Source: Bradysia coprophila
Lineage: Eukaryota; Arthropoda; Insecta; Diptera; Sciaridae
DNA: 64,000 bases
Direction: 5' to 3'
Assembly (NCBI RefSeq): GCF_014529535.1
Contig: NW_023504022.1
Span: 10,293,028-10,357,027, forward strand
Part shown: positions 25,728 through 38,528 of the stretch, piece by piece
Numbering within the stretch: the first letter of the stretch is position 1
How the letters are laid out: each line of letters begins with the position of its first letter
Position numbers and translations under genes: made by a program
The notes under the pieces: generated by a model
Told to the model about the DNA's origin: nothing
What the model saw: only the letters and a program-made list of their open reading frames with translations
The model's database searches: none

Positions 25728-25923
25728 AGGTTCTGAAAGAACAGGTTAAGACACTTTCGAGTTGATCACGAAGGCGGTGTGATCAAAATTTTCCTGTAGC
25801 GCCAACTAGGTTTGGAAAATTTTATATGACGATTTCAACTTAACAAAAAAAAATGGTTTTCAAGTTGACTTTTCAAACACCCGCCTTCGTAAGTGTCTTA
25901 ACCTGTTCTTTCAGAACCTTGGG
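25728..25923. mobile_element. MITE with CCAAGGTTCTGAAAG termini
   Basis: The left end CCAAGGTTCTGAAAGAACAG and the right end CTGTTCTTTCAGAACCTTGG are perfect inverted copies, and the pairing continues inward (GTTAAGACACTT, then CGAAGGCGG). The hexamer GTTTTA flanks both sides. Length about 196 bp, non-coding. Superfamily uncertain. Confidence 0.75.
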
Positions 25924-25933
25924 TTTTAAGTGT

Positions 25934-26030
25934 CCATTCCACTCAATAAAAAGTACTCCGTGAGAGAGCCAACTGTCAAATAAACAAAAAAAAAATTGAA
26001 AAAATTCAATTTTGTCTCTCACACGGTGTT
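25934..26030. mobile_element. MITE-like repeat family A, copy 2 (short)
   Basis: It carries CCACTCAATAAAAAGTACTCC, GTGAGAGAGC and TTTTGTCTCTCACACGGTGTT, matching the copies at 16806 and 55171, but lacks the right terminal GGTAGG.GGAAA block. Confidence 0.65.
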
Positions 26031-26049
26031 AAGAGAAAACTAAGCATTA

Positions 26050-26156
26050 CTGGCCATTTAGAGAGCGACATATAGTGTCAATATTGACTTAGAACAAAAG
26101 AAGGCTGCCAATTTTGACACTATTCGTCGCCCTTACGTCGCTCTCTAAATGGCCAG
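26050..26156. mobile_element. PIF/Harbinger-like MITE with TTA duplication
   Basis: The ends CTGGCCATTTAGAGAGCGAC and GTCGCTCTCTAAATGGCCAG are perfect 20-bp inverted repeats, and a second pair (TAGTGTCAATATTG against CCAATTTTGACACTA) lies inside. Both ends are bordered by TTA, the TWA duplication typical of PIF/Harbinger. Length 107 bp. Confidence 0.75.
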
Positions 26157-27603
26157 TTAGTCTGAATTCACAGTCATCTGTTTTGCCTCCGTGTTTATGA
26201 CGTACACGGAATGAAAACGGATGACTGTGAGGCCTTTAAATTATTTACAATTTTTGTCATTCATCCCACGCAATTCAAATAGCTATATTGACTATATTGA
26301 TAACCGACAGGCTTGATGTATTTCAGTTTTGTTCTGGTCGATGCTAGGCAACAATTCGATACTTTTGGTATGTGCCAAAACTAATTTTCTCGACCTCAAC
26401 TAATTTTCTCGACCTCTTTCCCACTAATTATCTTGCAAAAAGCGAAATGTACACTTAATTTGTCCCATGGAACGGGTTTATCTTTATGTGACCAAAATAT
26501 TGCTCGCAGATGGCGTTACCGATAGTTTAACGCCAAAATGTAGACTATTTTTCGTATTCCTCTGTATAGTAGAGAATTTGACATTTTAATGTCAAATTAC
26601 ATTTTTTTGTCACATTTGCTGAGTTGGAAATAAATTACGGAAATTAAATTTTGTTTAATTTCGACTTTATCAAACCATCCCGGAGTAATTTATTTCCGAA
26701 AAATTAGATCAACACACAACGATTCGGGTGAGTCGCAAAAATTCCAATTGGAAAAATTCAAAGGAAAATTTCGTTTTGAAACTGGGACTAGTCAATTCAA
26801 AGGCGCAACAAGTAGATCGTGGCATCAATATGCAAATATTTTCTTATGAAATTTTTCCTGCTCATAACTGAATCGAAATCCATTTGACAAACGCCATGAT
26901 GATGTTTTCACTATTCGGGACGCGGTCTAGACAAATCTATTTGGTTGAGAATAACAATCATTCTACCCACGGCCAATAATAATGAATCCAATTTCTGTTC
27001 TGTTTACTATGTGAAAGTATGCTACACCAAAATTCTGACAGCCATTCCAAACGAATGATCATCACTGTAAATGTTTGACTTTACACATTGCCTACATTAA
27101 GCGTTACAAGGGGTCATTGTCATCCTATAATTATGTATATGCCGAGTTATATGCTTTAAGGCTTACCACGGTCAGTTTATTTGTTGGTCTTTCATCGGAA
27201 GTTACTTGTCTTTTTTGGTTGTTATCGTGCATGTGTTCGTATGACATGGTTTCACGGCTGTTACATTAATAGAACGAGTATAACTCATTAATCGAATCGC
27301 CAAAGGAATGTCAAGGAACTTACGCTAGTAATCGAACGGTTGGCTAAGAACTTACAGACTTTGTTAACGACGGCTACTATCAGGCTGAAACATCACCTAA
27401 GAATTTCACAGTAGGGATGGTTCGGTGGCTTCTTCGCACAGTATGAAGTAGTATCCGTTCTGTGTTCGTTTAAAGGTGTAAAACTTCTTTGACCTCGATA
27501 CTCTCTTCCGTGACAACTGTTCAACTGTTAACATGAAACTTTTATGATTCCTTTTAGTGTGAAGACCCCGCCTTCCATTTATAATTTCCCGTCTTCCACC
27601 ACA

Positions 27604-30053
<2,450 letters not shown>

Positions 30054-32800
30054 AACAATATCGACATAACGGTAAGGCAATAGTTTTATCAAGTAGAACG
30101 TTTATCGGTCATATTGATATCCGATTTATAAGCGACAGATGCATTAGGTGATAAGAGAAAATATTTAGATTTTCAAACATTTTTTTGCAAAAAACATTGG
30201 ATCCTTACCAGTGTTTAGCTCATGCTTTAATTGGGCGAATCTAGGGTCAAATTTTGCTACAAAACAAAACCAAGAAATAAATTTTTAACAAAAAAGTGGC
30301 CCGCCAAATTTAACTGACTCTTTGTCAGTCATCATTACCCATTGGTTAGGACTTACGGTTAACTGCAAAACGTATTTCGAAGTTTACATCTCTTCCCACA
30401 CTCTCAACATTTGTAGTTCATCAAAGATAAAACGTCGTCTTGAGCTAGCCTTTTACTTTCTGAAAGATCGGGTTACTGACGAAAGCATAATTTAATCGGT
30501 TCAGCCTGGAGCAAGATCCAGGATCTATTCTTGAGAAAATGTTTTCTTGAATTTTCACGATTTTCAAGTAAATTCGAGAAAAACATTTCTCAAAAATGGG
30601 TCCAGAGGCTCAGTAGATCTTTTCCATTATAAAATTTTTAGTCCAAATAAATAGTCCAAAATGTGTTCCGAAATGTCGAAAAAAAAAACAATTAACCCAC
30701 CAGGCTGCATTGAAAGTTTTGATCACGTGAAAAAATGTACTTCACAGGTGCCAAAGATTGCCTCTAGTTTTTGAGTTCTCAGAAATGTGACAAAAGGTGA
30801 ATTGGTGTATTGAGACATTTTTACACATTCGTAAAGTAGAGTTTACTGCTCGGACTTGTTTGAAAAGTCTACATTGAGGCGTCCTGTGTTTTTCATTATT
30901 TATGATCAAATCTGTTCATAAAAATCCTTATCTAAAAATATGACAATAACCACCAGCAATGTGTTAGCTTTATATAAAAAAAAAAATAGATTTGTTTGTG
31001 GTAGCCTGACCATCACTAAGAAAACTGAGCAGTTTATGAAAATTTCGGTAAACTGTTGACTTTTCTCACAGTTGGTAAAACTGTTACCACCAAAAAAGGA
31101 TTCTGGTGAAAAGATATCTTTAAAAATATGAAATGTACAAATGTAGGCTACAATTTCAGCCGAGCATCGGTGCCTCCTAACAAAAATGTTTCGATTGAAA
31201 GGACAATTAGACAATCCTTAATGTTATTCACTCTACTCTAAGCGAAAAGGAAGTTTTTAGGTAAACAATTAAATTAAAGAGAGAGAGAGATTGAGAACTT
31301 TCAGTATTTTCTTTCAATATTAAATCAATTTTCGCAAATATTTGAAACAGACAATAAAATATCGCAAACAGATTTGTATAAGTGCCTTAAAAAACATTAT
31401 CAAAGTTTATAGATTATCTGTTGAAACAATTTAATAAATTTAACTTTTGTACTTTAAACTGACTTATATTTTCTAGACTAGTCTAGACTAACTGTAACTC
31501 TATGTGGTAAATCAAGTATGAAATCAAGTGGTCGCATAAAAAAAACATTTTTACAAAGTTGTCGAGGAAAAAGTCATTTTCTCACCTCAGCTGAAACTTA
31601 GGGAGCTTCTGTTGTGTAAACGTAGTACTGACCTCAGGAACGAAGTAGGAAATCCTATTTTATCGGGTGACTTCAACACCCTCGAAATGAAATTTCCAAC
31701 TTTTTTTCCCTCGATTTTTTTAGATTTAATCAGTTAGGGTGATCATTTCTCATCAATAAATAAACTGAGCTAAGTTGAGAAATAGTTATTTGTTTGAGAG
31801 AAAATAGCACATTCCAATTCGGTCTGGCTGGAATTACTATTTTTTCCTAGAGGTGAGCATACCGATTTTCATTTACCGCAGATGATGTGCTCACTAAAAA
31901 TTCCATTCGACCAATCGTCAACAAAGCGTAATTTTTCATGGTCTATTGCGGGGAGAAAATAAAGTAAATCACTCCGCACATATATGAAAAATCTTTTACT
32001 TCCTGTCATTTAGCTTCACTCTGCTATGTATGTAAGAAGAACTTAAGTTGAAGCAATGCTTACATCTGTCGTACTTATCGATAACATGATGTCTACACAA
32101 GGCTTTAATTTAGTCCAGAATTTGTTTTTAAGAGAAATACTTAAATAAGCGCAAACTACGCAAGTTGAGGGTGATTTTCTACATTTTCTTAATAATTACA
32201 TTCAACTCCGTAAATTTGTGAAGCGTTGATAATTCAGTGTTTTGATGTTTGAAAGTTCACAGCAAGGTTTTAAATGAAGTGAAATGAAACTGGAAATTAT
32301 GGAAACTCAAAGTGAAAGAAATTTAAAATATTTCGAATAAAAAGCTAGATGAATAGGTGAACAGATGAACAGGGGATGTCAGTCAAATTTAGACCAGAAT
32401 TGCTTCAACCAGGGCCTATGTTTCAAATTCAAATTCAAATTTCGATTTTACGTCGTTTTCCAACGTTTAATAATAGACTGTTAACTGGGAACTATAAAAA
32501 ATAAAGACGAATATTTTAAGATTAATATTTCGATTATACCTCAGAGTTCAAAATAATTCAACAATAACCAAGACGTTCACGAAAATAAAAAATCTTTGAA
32601 ACCCAAAAAATTGCGAATTCATCGAAAACAAGACAAATGTTTACTCTTTTTTATGCTAGGCGTTCACAATAAAAAGAGAAACTAATTGTATAGGCGCTGA
32701 AAACAACAGTCGTCACTAATCTAAATTTCATTATCCCGATTTTAAAATTGTTACGAAAAAACGGTATTGCACTTTGTAGTATGAAAATTTCTTCCAGAAT

Positions 32801-32883
32801 TTTTTACAGTGCCAAAATTTGTTTGATACACTGTCCCGTTTCAGTACTCCACTTAGAGTACCACTCATGCTTGAAGTGCGTTG
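32801..32883. mobile_element. MITE family B, copy 2 (partial)
   Basis: Only the right half is present: TTTTTTACAGTG, then CAGTACTCCACTTAGAGTACC and CTCATGCTTGAAGTGCGTTG, matching the right end of the 33298 copy. The left end is missing. Confidence 0.65.
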
Positions 32884-33297
32884 TTTCAACCCAAAAACAG
32901 CGAAATCTTCTCAAAAAAGGAAGAGAAATTGAAAAATATCTTTCCTAAGAACTACAAGCGAAGTGAGCATTCATTTTTGTATCAGTTTCTAATCTAATTT
33001 AAAGTAATTAATATATTTATCACGGTAGTGCATTTATATCGATATTTAAAAGAAAGGAAGTGTTACTTGAAGTATCAAAAAATATTTCGTTTACAAAAAC
33101 CGTTTCAACTTGTGTACCATTTGAGGGGGAAACAACCTGAAATGCAACTTATTTACAACTCATTTGCAACTCTTTTTTTCTTCTACCGACAATTCTTTTT
33201 TCCATAAACCTTTAACATTTAACCAGCGTATCCATAGATTTTTGGTTATGACAGTAACGTAACATTTGATAGGTTTTTGTAACCTTTCGTGAATGAC

Positions 33298-33451
33298 CAA
33301 CGCACTTCAAGCAAAAGTGATCATAGTCGACAGCTGCCAAATATAGTACTATTTTCCATAAAATTGTTTTTTACCGTGTTCCACAGATGTCTGACAAACT
33401 GCCAAGCTTCAGTACCATATTTAGAGTACCACTCATGCTTGAAGTGCGTCC
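33298..33451. mobile_element. MITE family B, copy 3 (both ends present)
   Basis: The left end CAACGCACTTCAAGC and the right end GCTTGAAGTGCGT are inverted copies; total about 150 bp, non-coding. The other two copies in the window (18421, 32801) keep only part of it. No certain target duplication. Confidence 0.75.
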
Positions 33452-33954
33452 AAAAAAATAACGATAACAAAAACGTAATGAAAGAACCATTGTTTAAGGA
33501 TGACGACCGGGCCTCACTATCTCAGTCGACCTTATACAATTATTTGTATATTAATACAAATGTGCCTATATAGTAGCTGATTTCGATGCAACAGCGGCAT
33601 TAAATTGTAGGATGGCAGAAAAAGACAGAAGACCGAAAGCTAACTCGAAGGCAAAATCGCAAGAGTGGTTCAAAGGAGTGTTTAAAAAAGCATATCTACG
33701 TAAAACCATCGAACGTCAATCAAGAATTCAATTTTGACTTTCAAAACAAATATTGTATCTACATTTCAGTCAGTTCAACTTTTTTTTCGCTGAAGTAACC
33801 ACCGTTTTTATTCATGCCACGTCACAGACCTAGAATAATAGTATATTACCAAATAAATTGGTCATGAGCATCATTATCTCATGTTATACTTATAAGAGCG
33901 GAATCCAAACAAAGTTCTTCCTGATTTACAGTGCATTTGAAGTATGAACTTTAA

Positions 33955-34106
33955 CGAAATAATAAATTCCAAGAATTCCCAAATATTCCAAAAAAAATCC
34001 TTAAAAATTCCAAAAATTCCATAAATTCCTAAAAAATTCCTAAAATTCCTTAAATTCCTGAAAAATTCCAAAAATTCCAAAAACACATTCTCAAAAATAG
34101 GCCCTG
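33955..34106. repeat. AAATTCC short tandem repeat block ending in TAGGCCCTG
   Basis: About fifteen variants of AAATTCC/AAAATTCC follow one another and the block ends TCTCAAAAATAGGCCCTG. The same terminal TAGGCCCTG closes the hAT-like elements at 39580-39840 and 55839-56618, so this looks like one end of a related element whose other end is lost. Confidence 0.6.
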
Positions 34107-34340
34107 CCTTCAACTGTTTAAAAAAAATGAGATAGTGCGTTAGCGCGTTAGACTACGCATGGCAGTGGCAAAACCGTACAAAGTCTTATAAGCAGTTTTG
34201 TTCGCATAAAAATGGATCAGTCTAAATTTCACTGACGTCCACTGTGCATGATTAAAACACGAAAACTTAAAAAAAAATTCAGCTAACGTCGCATTACACC
34301 GGTACAAATTATCTTACCCGAGAATTTATTACGTCTGTAC

Positions 34341-36800
34341 GGTGACGGGTATTATCGCCCAGGGAATTATCGCCCAGACAGATTTTTTTCAAAAATTAAT
34401 TGGTATTATCACCCGGGGAATTATCACCCAGGAATTATCACCCAGCCCGATGGGAATTATCACCCGGGGAATTTTCGCCCAGTAATTATCACCCAGCTCG
34501 ATGGGAATTATCACCCGGGGAATTATTACCCAGGAATTATCACCCAGCTCGATGGGAATTATCACCCGGGGAATTATCGCCCAGGAATTATCACCCAGCT
34601 ATATGGTAATTATTCCCCAGCTATTCAAAGCTGAGGAATTACAGCCCAGTAAATTTGGAATTATCACCCAGCTATTTGAAAGTGAGGAATTATCGCCCAG
34701 TGAATTTGGAATTATCACCCAGCTATTTGAAATTGAGGAATTCTCGCCCAGTGAATTTGGAATTATCACCCAGCTATTTGAAATTGAGGAATTATCGCCC
34801 AGAGAACTTGGAATTATCACCCAGCTAACTGAAATTGAGGAATTATCGCCCAGAAATGTGTGTTTAAAGTATTACTGAGTCAGCAGTAACTTTTCAACTA
34901 TGTTAAATGATTGATCACATTTTCGATATACACATCTTTCACTCCTATTAATTTGCTCAGTGTGTAAATTTTAATGCGAATTTACGTTTGATCCAATCAA
35001 TTGTGCACCGTCTTATGTTAATCTCATTCGACCTAATCGATTGTGCATCGTCTTATAGGAATGAACATTTGATCCAATTGATTCACCTAAAACGATGCAC
35101 AATCGATTGAATGAAACATTCAGTTTAACTAATTGTGCATAAACTTGGAGGCATCTACAATTAGTCTGGCAAATTGTGCATCATCTCAAATGGATGCACA
35201 TTTAGTCAAACTAATTGTGCATCAACTTAGAGGCATCCACAATTAGTCTAGCAAATTGTGCATCATCTTAAATGGACGATCATTTAGTCTAACTAATTGT
35301 GCATCAACTTAGAGGTATCCACACTTAGTCTAGCAAATTGTGCATCATCTCAAATGGATGCACATTTAGTTAAACTAATTGTGCATCAACTGAGAGGCAT
35401 CTACAATTAGTCTAGCCAATTGTGCATCATCTTAAATGGATGATCATTTAGTCAAACTAATTGTGCATCAACTTAGAGGCATCTACAATTAGTCTAGCCA
35501 ATTGTGCATCATCTTAAATGGATGCACATTAAATGTCTAGCTAATTGCGCATCAACTTAGAGGCATCTACAATTAGTATAGCCAATTGTGCATCAACTTG
35601 GAGGCATCTACAATTAGTCTAACTAATTGTGCATCAACTTAGAGGCATGCACAATTAGTATAGCCAATTGTGCATCATCTTAAATGGATGCACAAAAAGT
35701 CAAATTAATTGTGCATCAACTTAGAGGCATCTACAAATAGTCTAGCAAATTAGTTAGACTAAATGATCATCCATTTAAGATGATGCACAATTGGCTACAC
35801 TAATTGTAGATGCCTCTAAGATGATGCACAATTAGTTAGACTAAATGTGCATCCAATTAAAATGATGCACAATTTGCTAGACTAATTGTTGATGCATCTA
35901 AGTTGATGCACAATAAGTTAGACTAAATGTGCATCAATTTAAGATAATGTACAATAAGTTAGACTAAATGTACATCCATTTGAGATTATGCACAATTGGC
36001 TATACTAATTGTGCATGCCTCTAAGTTGATGCACAATTAGTTAGACTAATTGTAGATGCCTCCAAGTTGTTGCACAATTGGCTACACTAATTGTAGATGC
36101 CTCTAAGTTGATGCACAATAAGTTAGACTAAATGTGCATCAATTTGAGATGATGCACAATTTGCTAGACTAAGTGTGGATACCTCTAAGTTGATGCACAA
36201 TTGGCTACACTAATTGTTGATGCCTCTAAGTTGATGCACAATTAGTTTGACTAAATGTGCATCCATTTGAGATGATGCACAATTAGTTAGACTAATTGTA
36301 GATGCCTCCAAGTTGATGCACAATTGGCTATACTAATTTCTGGGCGATAATTCCTCAATTTCATTTAGCTGGGTCATAATTCCAAGTTCTCTGGGCGATA
36401 ATTCCTCAATTTCAGTTAGCTGGGTGATAATTCCAAATTCACTGGGCGATAATTCCTCAATTTCAAATAGCTGGGTGATAATTCTAAATTTACTGGGTTG
36501 TAATTCCTCAGCTTTGAATAGCTGGGGAATAATTACCATATAGCTGGGTGATAATTCCTGGGCGAAAATTCCCCGGGTGATAATTCCCATCGAGCTGGGT
36601 GATAATTCCTGGGTGATAATTCCCCGGGTGATAATTCCCATCGAGCTGGGTGATAATTCCTGGGCGAAAATTCCCCGGGTGATAATTCCCATCGGGCTGG
36701 GTGATAATTCCTGGGTGATAATTCCCCGGGTGATAATACCAATTAATTTTCGAAAAAATCTGTCTGGGCGATAATTCCCTGGGCGATAATTCTGGTCGCC
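34341..36800. mobile_element. Foldback element, 2460 bp, with 9-bp target duplication
   Basis: The whole unit is a giant inverted repeat. The outer arms (34341-34855 and, inverted, 36338-36800) are tandem 51-bp units built on GGAATTATCACCCAG. The inner part (about 34990-36337) is a second tandem array of roughly 42-bp units (TTGTGCATCAACTTAGAGGC and TTGTGCATCATCTTAAATGG types) that flips orientation near 35748. The termini GGTGACGGGTATTATCGCCC and, inverted, GGCGACCAGAATTATCGCCC match. Both flanks carry CGTCTGTAC (34332-34340 and 36801-36809). Foldback elements of Drosophila have such tandem-repeat arms and make 9-bp duplications. It holds no transposase, so it must be moved in trans. The open frames through the arms exist because 51 is a multiple of three. 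Confidence 0.9.
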
Positions 36801-37031
36801 CGTCTGTACCTGTCTACCTATTTCTGCACACCTGCACGCCTCTTTGTAATATGAAGAAGAAATCCGAAGACTGAATTAAAAGCAAAGACTTGCGATGTTT
36901 CGGTGAATAATATTTTTTATATTTTATGACGATTGATTCATCTACCAGAATTATTCTATTCAAGACAAACTTACTTTTCCCGACTTGCATTTACGTACAT
37001 TTTGCATCTACACTAAATCTGTTTTTCACCA

Positions 37032-38528
37032 TCAATTACATTGAACATCAGCCACTTCAATACCTTGTAGGTCGGCTGGACTAGCACATTTTGCATCATT
37101 CGATTCGTACGAGAAGCGCCAGATACGCTTCTCATTCTTTAAGTAATTTCTCAATGAAGCAATTTTCTCACAATCGCAAATTATCGGATTATCGTTAAAA
37201 ATGAAGAAACTTTTGCTGTGCACAAACGTATCGCCAATGTTGTTAAAAACGCTAAAATCGGACAGCAAATTATCGGAAAAATTGTACTCGCCATCTTTAC
37301 CCAATAGCCATTTCCAGTCGTCTTCGCTGATGCTTTGAATTCGATTTGATTTGAAACTGAAAACGAACAACACTTGAGATACCCATGTCGGTTTGGTCAT
37401 CAAGTTCTTGATTAGATTTTCTGGTAGCACTTCGAAACGATTTTTGTCCAAATACAAGTGGAAGAGGGCCGTCTGATTGGCTAGCAGATTTTCGGGTAGG
37501 TCAGTCAATCGATTGCCAGTTAAATTCACAATGTTGAGATTGTACGAGCCTTTGAATAAATTTTCCGGCACCGATTCTAAATTGCAGCGAATGTCAACGT
37601 CCCGTAAAACCGGCAGATTTGATAACATTTCGTCGGGGATGGATGTGTGGTGTCCGAAGAGTTGGAAGTAGCGGAAGTTCTTGCTGGTTATGTTGAAATG
37701 GCTGGGAAAATGTTGAATGATGTTGTCCGAAAATCGAAGGAAATTCAAATTACTGACTGTTGCAAATACGTCTGCGTCGACAATGTTGATGTTGTTCTCG
37801 TACAGCATGATGGTCTCAACTGAGCTGGGCAAGTTTTCGAATATTCTTTTCGATAAGTGGTCGATTGGCAGGCTTGCTAAATTTACTTGTTCAAGTCGTT
37901 CCAGATTTTTCAGTCCATCCAAATTGAAATCACCATTCAGAAAGCCAATCTCAATTTTCCTCGCATTTTCCAGTGCCTCAAAGGCTTTGAAATTTATTTC
38001 CTTAGAATGCAAATACAATTTTCTCAAACGCTGAAATCCGCTGAATGCGTCGTCGGTCAAACGAAACGTACTTGTGTTCGAAAGTAATTTTAGTTCGTCT
38101 AGTGATGTCAGCCCATCAAAATGTTGCTTGGAAAACGTTTCATTCGCCAGCTCACTCGTAAACGAAAGTCCAGTTAAATTCGGAAATCCCAAACTTAGTG
38201 AACCTTCCGCTGGTAACGGACAACCCTCAAACGCCAGACCAACCAAATTACTTATGTTCAGTATCGGTCCAATTTCGTATGCGAATTGATCGTAAGTGGT
38301 GCAGTTGATTGATAATTTCTTTCCGTCCACGTCCGATTCGAAAAACGATAAAGAAACGTAACTCGTATCCGACACAGTAATGGTCAGCCTGGAAGCGTCT
38401 TTTGTGCAGGAAATTATTTCTTCGTCATTTTTAACTTCACAAACACAATATTTAGGGCACTGATCGACTGAAGTTGGCGAAGCTGCCATCGACTTTATTA
38501 GAGCCAGTACCAAAAACACGAAGATCAT
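37032..38528 (-). CDS. Secreted leucine-rich-repeat protein (498 aa)
   Basis: A single open frame of 498 residues. It has a signal peptide (MIFVFLVLALIKSMAAS), then an N-terminal cysteine cap (CPKYCVCE), roughly twelve to fourteen degenerate LRR units (for example LRKLYLHS, VETIMLYENN, LNIVNLTGNRL, LFHLYLDKNRF) and a C-terminal cap (NPIICDCEKIASLRNYL ... KCASPADLQG). It stops directly after the cap at VADVQCN, with no membrane helix or GPI-like tail, so it is probably secreted. Several Asn-X-Ser/Thr sites are present. The architecture resembles the extracellular parts of Toll and other insect LRR receptors; immune or adhesion roles are possible but not shown. A 26-base GT...AG stretch inside is too short and out of frame to be an intron. 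Confidence 0.88.
   Translation of the reverse strand: MIFVFLVLALIKSMAASPTSVDQCPKYCVCEVKNDEEIISCTKDASRLTITVSDTSYVSLSFFESDVDGKKLSINCTTYDQFAYEIGPILNISNLVGLAFEGCPLPAEGSLSLGFPNLTGLSFTSELANETFSKQHFDGLTSLDELKLLSNTSTFRLTDDAFSGFQRLRKLYLHSKEINFKAFEALENARKIEIGFLNGDFNLDGLKNLERLEQVNLASLPIDHLSKRIFENLPSSVETIMLYENNINIVDADVFATVSNLNFLRFSDNIIQHFPSHFNITSKNFRYFQLFGHHTSIPDEMLSNLPVLRDVDIRCNLESVPENLFKGSYNLNIVNLTGNRLTDLPENLLANQTALFHLYLDKNRFEVLPENLIKNLMTKPTWVSQVLFVFSFKSNRIQSISEDDWKWLLGKDGEYNFSDNLLSDFSVFNNIGDTFVHSKSFFIFNDNPIICDCEKIASLRNYLKNEKRIWRFSYESNDAKCASPADLQGIEVADVQCN

Larger units (their letters stand above)
24544..27603. other. Intergenic region with a MITE cluster; probable 5' region of two diverging genes
   Basis: It lies between the starts of the RBR gene (minus) and the zinc-finger gene (plus), so both promoters should be here, but no core promoter element stands out. 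It contains four small elements listed separately (25315, 25728, 25934 and 26050). A possible 3' splice site (CCTTTTAG) at about 27558 suggests the zinc-finger start codon sits in the second exon. No other coding evidence. Confidence 0.5.
30054..34340. other. Intergenic AT-rich region with MITE copies
   Basis: Beyond the 3' end of the zinc-finger gene I see no coding frame with a domain. A short GA run is at 31280-31291. Copies of MITE family B are at 32801 and 33298, and an AAATTCC tandem block at 33955-34106. The rest shows nothing I can name. Confidence 0.5.

Noticed and set aside
34400-34878. Repeat-protein genes (LSPGE/ITRGI repeats) on both strands of 34.4-36.8 kb
   Set aside because: The frames are by-products of a 51-bp non-coding unit in a foldback element and occur equally in both arms and on both strands.
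34990-36337. CRISPR-like array of evenly spaced repeats
   Set aside because: Units are contiguous with no unique spacers, change orientation in the middle, and lie in an animal transposon.
37345-37420. A 26-base GT...AG intron in the LRR gene
   Set aside because: Too short, and removal would break an otherwise continuous frame.
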